Of a DNA stretch of 21,011 nt, positions 21,003 through 21,011 are shown one piece after another. Every line of letters starts with the position of its first letter. Within the stretch, counting starts at the first letter, position 1. Origin of the DNA: Actinophytocola sp036555685 (GTDB lineage: Bacteria > Actinomycetota > Actinomycetes > Mycobacteriales > Pseudonocardiaceae). The translations under genes and the position numbers were made by a program. Below the pieces are notes generated by a model, which saw nothing but the letters and a program-made list of their open reading frames with translations, was not told the DNA's origin and searched no databases. The stretch spans positions 1-21,011 of the forward strand of contig NZ_DATBKY010000314.1 in assembly GCF_036555685.1 (NCBI RefSeq), in the 5' to 3' direction.

Positions 21003-21011
21003 GACGCCTCC

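Overview
The window is chromosomal DNA from a high-GC actinomycete. The base composition is strongly GC-rich with G/C at third codon positions, GTG starts are common (DivIVA-like protein, rplY, the GGDEF gene, the TetR gene, the coiled-coil protein, the crotonase), and coding density is high. The order acyl-AMP ligase (+), then pth, rplY, prs and glmU (all -), then a TetR gene (+), matches from memory the mycobacterial pks16-pth-rplY-prs-glmU-Rv1019 neighbourhood. A member of the Pseudonocardiaceae (Amycolatopsis/Saccharothrix-like) or a near relative is my best guess; the family is an inference.

Layout. 1-2436 (+): the 3' end of an ABC-F ATPase, then a Pks16-like fatty acyl-AMP ligase. 2437-2641: a convergent gap with two GC-rich hairpins and a relic copy of the neighbouring gene's last codons. 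2642-9822 (-): read from the right, glmU and prs overlap by 4 bases; after about 540 bp of non-coding DNA with two DnaA-box sequences come rplY, a textbook intrinsic terminator, pth, and a 948-aa DivIVA-motif protein with a long 12-residue repeat region. 10007-11878 (-): tRNA-Gln(TTG) followed by a diguanylate cyclase with TPR-like N-terminus, both pointing into glmU. 11879-12120: a regulatory region with a CRP-like site and a 27-bp near-palindrome. 12121-13790 (+): a fatty-acid desaturase and a TetR regulator. 13942-15171 (-): a lipoprotein of the PQQ-type sugar dehydrogenase family. 15238-16761 (+): an unrecognised coiled-coil/membrane protein. 16758-16940 (-): a 60-aa zinc-ribbon protein. 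17014-18662 (+): a LysR regulator overlapping a crotonase-fold enzyme. 18669-21002 (-): a three-gene set made of a small class III nucleotidyl-cyclase-like protein, an XRE regulator with an unrecognised C-terminal domain, and a 2OG-Fe(II) oxygenase.

How the genes work together. The central block is housekeeping: UDP-GlcNAc and PRPP supply, ribosomal protein L25/CTC and peptidyl-tRNA recycling, with a tRNA gene and a c-di-GMP synthase upstream. The DivIVA-like protein, the desaturase and the acyl-AMP ligase are envelope- or lipid-related. The right end looks accessory: composition is visibly less GC-rich and the cyclase-like/XRE/oxygenase set is the best candidate in the window for an undescribed signalling or stress-response module. 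Its function is not known from the sequence, and it may continue beyond the right edge.
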